From contig JAKAFG010000103.1 of assembly GCA_021818125.1 (NCBI GenBank), forward strand, positions 1-7,026: DNA of 7,026 nt. The letters run 5' to 3'. Both the position numbers and the translations under genes were made by a program. The notes under the pieces were generated by a model. That model saw only the letters and a program-made list of their open reading frames with translations. It was not told the DNA's origin and searched no databases. The DNA is from Pseudomonadota bacterium. Its GTDB lineage: Bacteria > Pseudomonadota > Gammaproteobacteria > Acidithiobacillales > Acidithiobacillaceae. Within the stretch, counting starts at the first letter, position 1, and each line of letters starts with the position of its first letter. Positions 6,719 to 7,026 of the stretch are shown piece after piece.

Positions 6719-7026
6719 AGTGCTCGTGCCGGATGCGCGGCAGCAGTTCGCTGAGGTTGCAGGGGCGGTGCCGGATATCCAGTTGCGGGACGATGATGGC
6801 CTCCATGCCGAGGCGGACACCGCCGGTGGAGCCGGGGAGGAGGAAGACGATGGTGCCGTCGCAGATGGCGGCTTCGGCGCGGGATTGGATAGTGCTGGTG
6901 CCGATCTCCTGAAAGGAGAGCATGCGGAAGAGTTCGCCGAAGCCGGGGATGGGCTTGCTGATGAGGGGGGCGAGGGCTTCGGGGGTGACGTCGCGGCCGG
7001 TGACGCCGGTACCGCCGGTGGCGATG
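6717..7026 (-). CDS. moaB: Molybdenum cofactor biosynthesis protein MoaB (partial, C-terminal 102 residues)
   Basis: The reading frame enters from the window edge and ends at TGA 6717-6719. The visible part begins IATGGTGVTGRDVTPEALAP and contains PGFGELFRMLSFQEIGTSTI and later FLLPGSTGGVRLGMEAII. These are hallmarks of the MoaB/MogA molybdopterin-binding fold. TGGTG and the Asp of GRDVTPEA belong to the pterin-binding and catalytic region, and PGST to the phosphate-binding loop. The fragment lines up closely with the C-terminal 100 or so residues of E. coli MoaB (170 aa), so about 60-70 residues are missing. The protein probably takes part in molybdopterin adenylylation or a related step. 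MoaB proper is favoured over MogA because of FRMLS.EEIGTSTIQSRA-type spacing and the short C-terminus. Its codons favour C at third positions. Confidence 0.93.
   Translation of the reverse strand, partial: IATGGTGVTGRDVTPEALAPLISKPIPGFGELFRMLSFQEIGTSTIQSRAEAAICDGTIVFLLPGSTGGVRLGMEAIIVPQLDIRHRPCNLSELLPRIRHEH

Overview
The window is a compact stretch of bacterial chromosome in which every recognisable gene lies on the minus strand. Read in the direction of transcription (high to low coordinates), the order is: the 3' part of moaB (molybdenum cofactor), a small SAM-dependent methyltransferase, mnmG/gidA (tRNA wobble-uridine modification), rsmG/gidB (16S rRNA methylation), parA and parB (chromosome segregation), and the start of the F-type ATP synthase operon: atpI, atpB (a), atpE (c) and the 5' part of atpF (b).

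The gid-par-atp order is typical of origin-proximal chromosome in Gammaproteobacteria and relatives. Base composition is GC-rich (by eye, about 60%). The ATP synthase subunits look most like those of Acidithiobacillus (for example A. ferrooxidans and close relatives). That assignment is from memory of the family and not from a search, so the genus is likely but not proven.

Layout: 6717-7026 is moaB, truncated by the window edge. 6169-6708 is the methyltransferase, 8 bases behind moaB and probably co-transcribed with it. 6064-6168 is a non-coding gap holding a good sigma70-type promoter placed so close to mnmG that its transcript would be nearly or fully leaderless. 3522-6063 carries mnmG and rsmG, 4 bases apart, with a parS-like ParB site inside the 3' end of mnmG. 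1842-3475 carries parA and parB, overlapping end to start. 1752-1841 is a gap with a TTGACG-17-TAGACT promoter for the atp operon. 1-1751 is atpI-atpB-atpE-atpF with strong Shine-Dalgarno sequences before atpB, atpE and atpF.

Functionally the region combines translation quality control (MnmG, RsmG), origin segregation (ParA, ParB and the parS-like site) and energy conservation (Fo of the ATP synthase). I see no mobile element, CRISPR array, RNA gene or defence system. The window is mostly ordinary conserved chromosome. The points of interest are regulatory and compositional: the parS-like site in mnmG, the possible leaderless mnmG mRNA, the atp promoter with embedded repeats, the codon-use break at the methyltransferase, and unusual residues in the proton-carrying Fo subunits.
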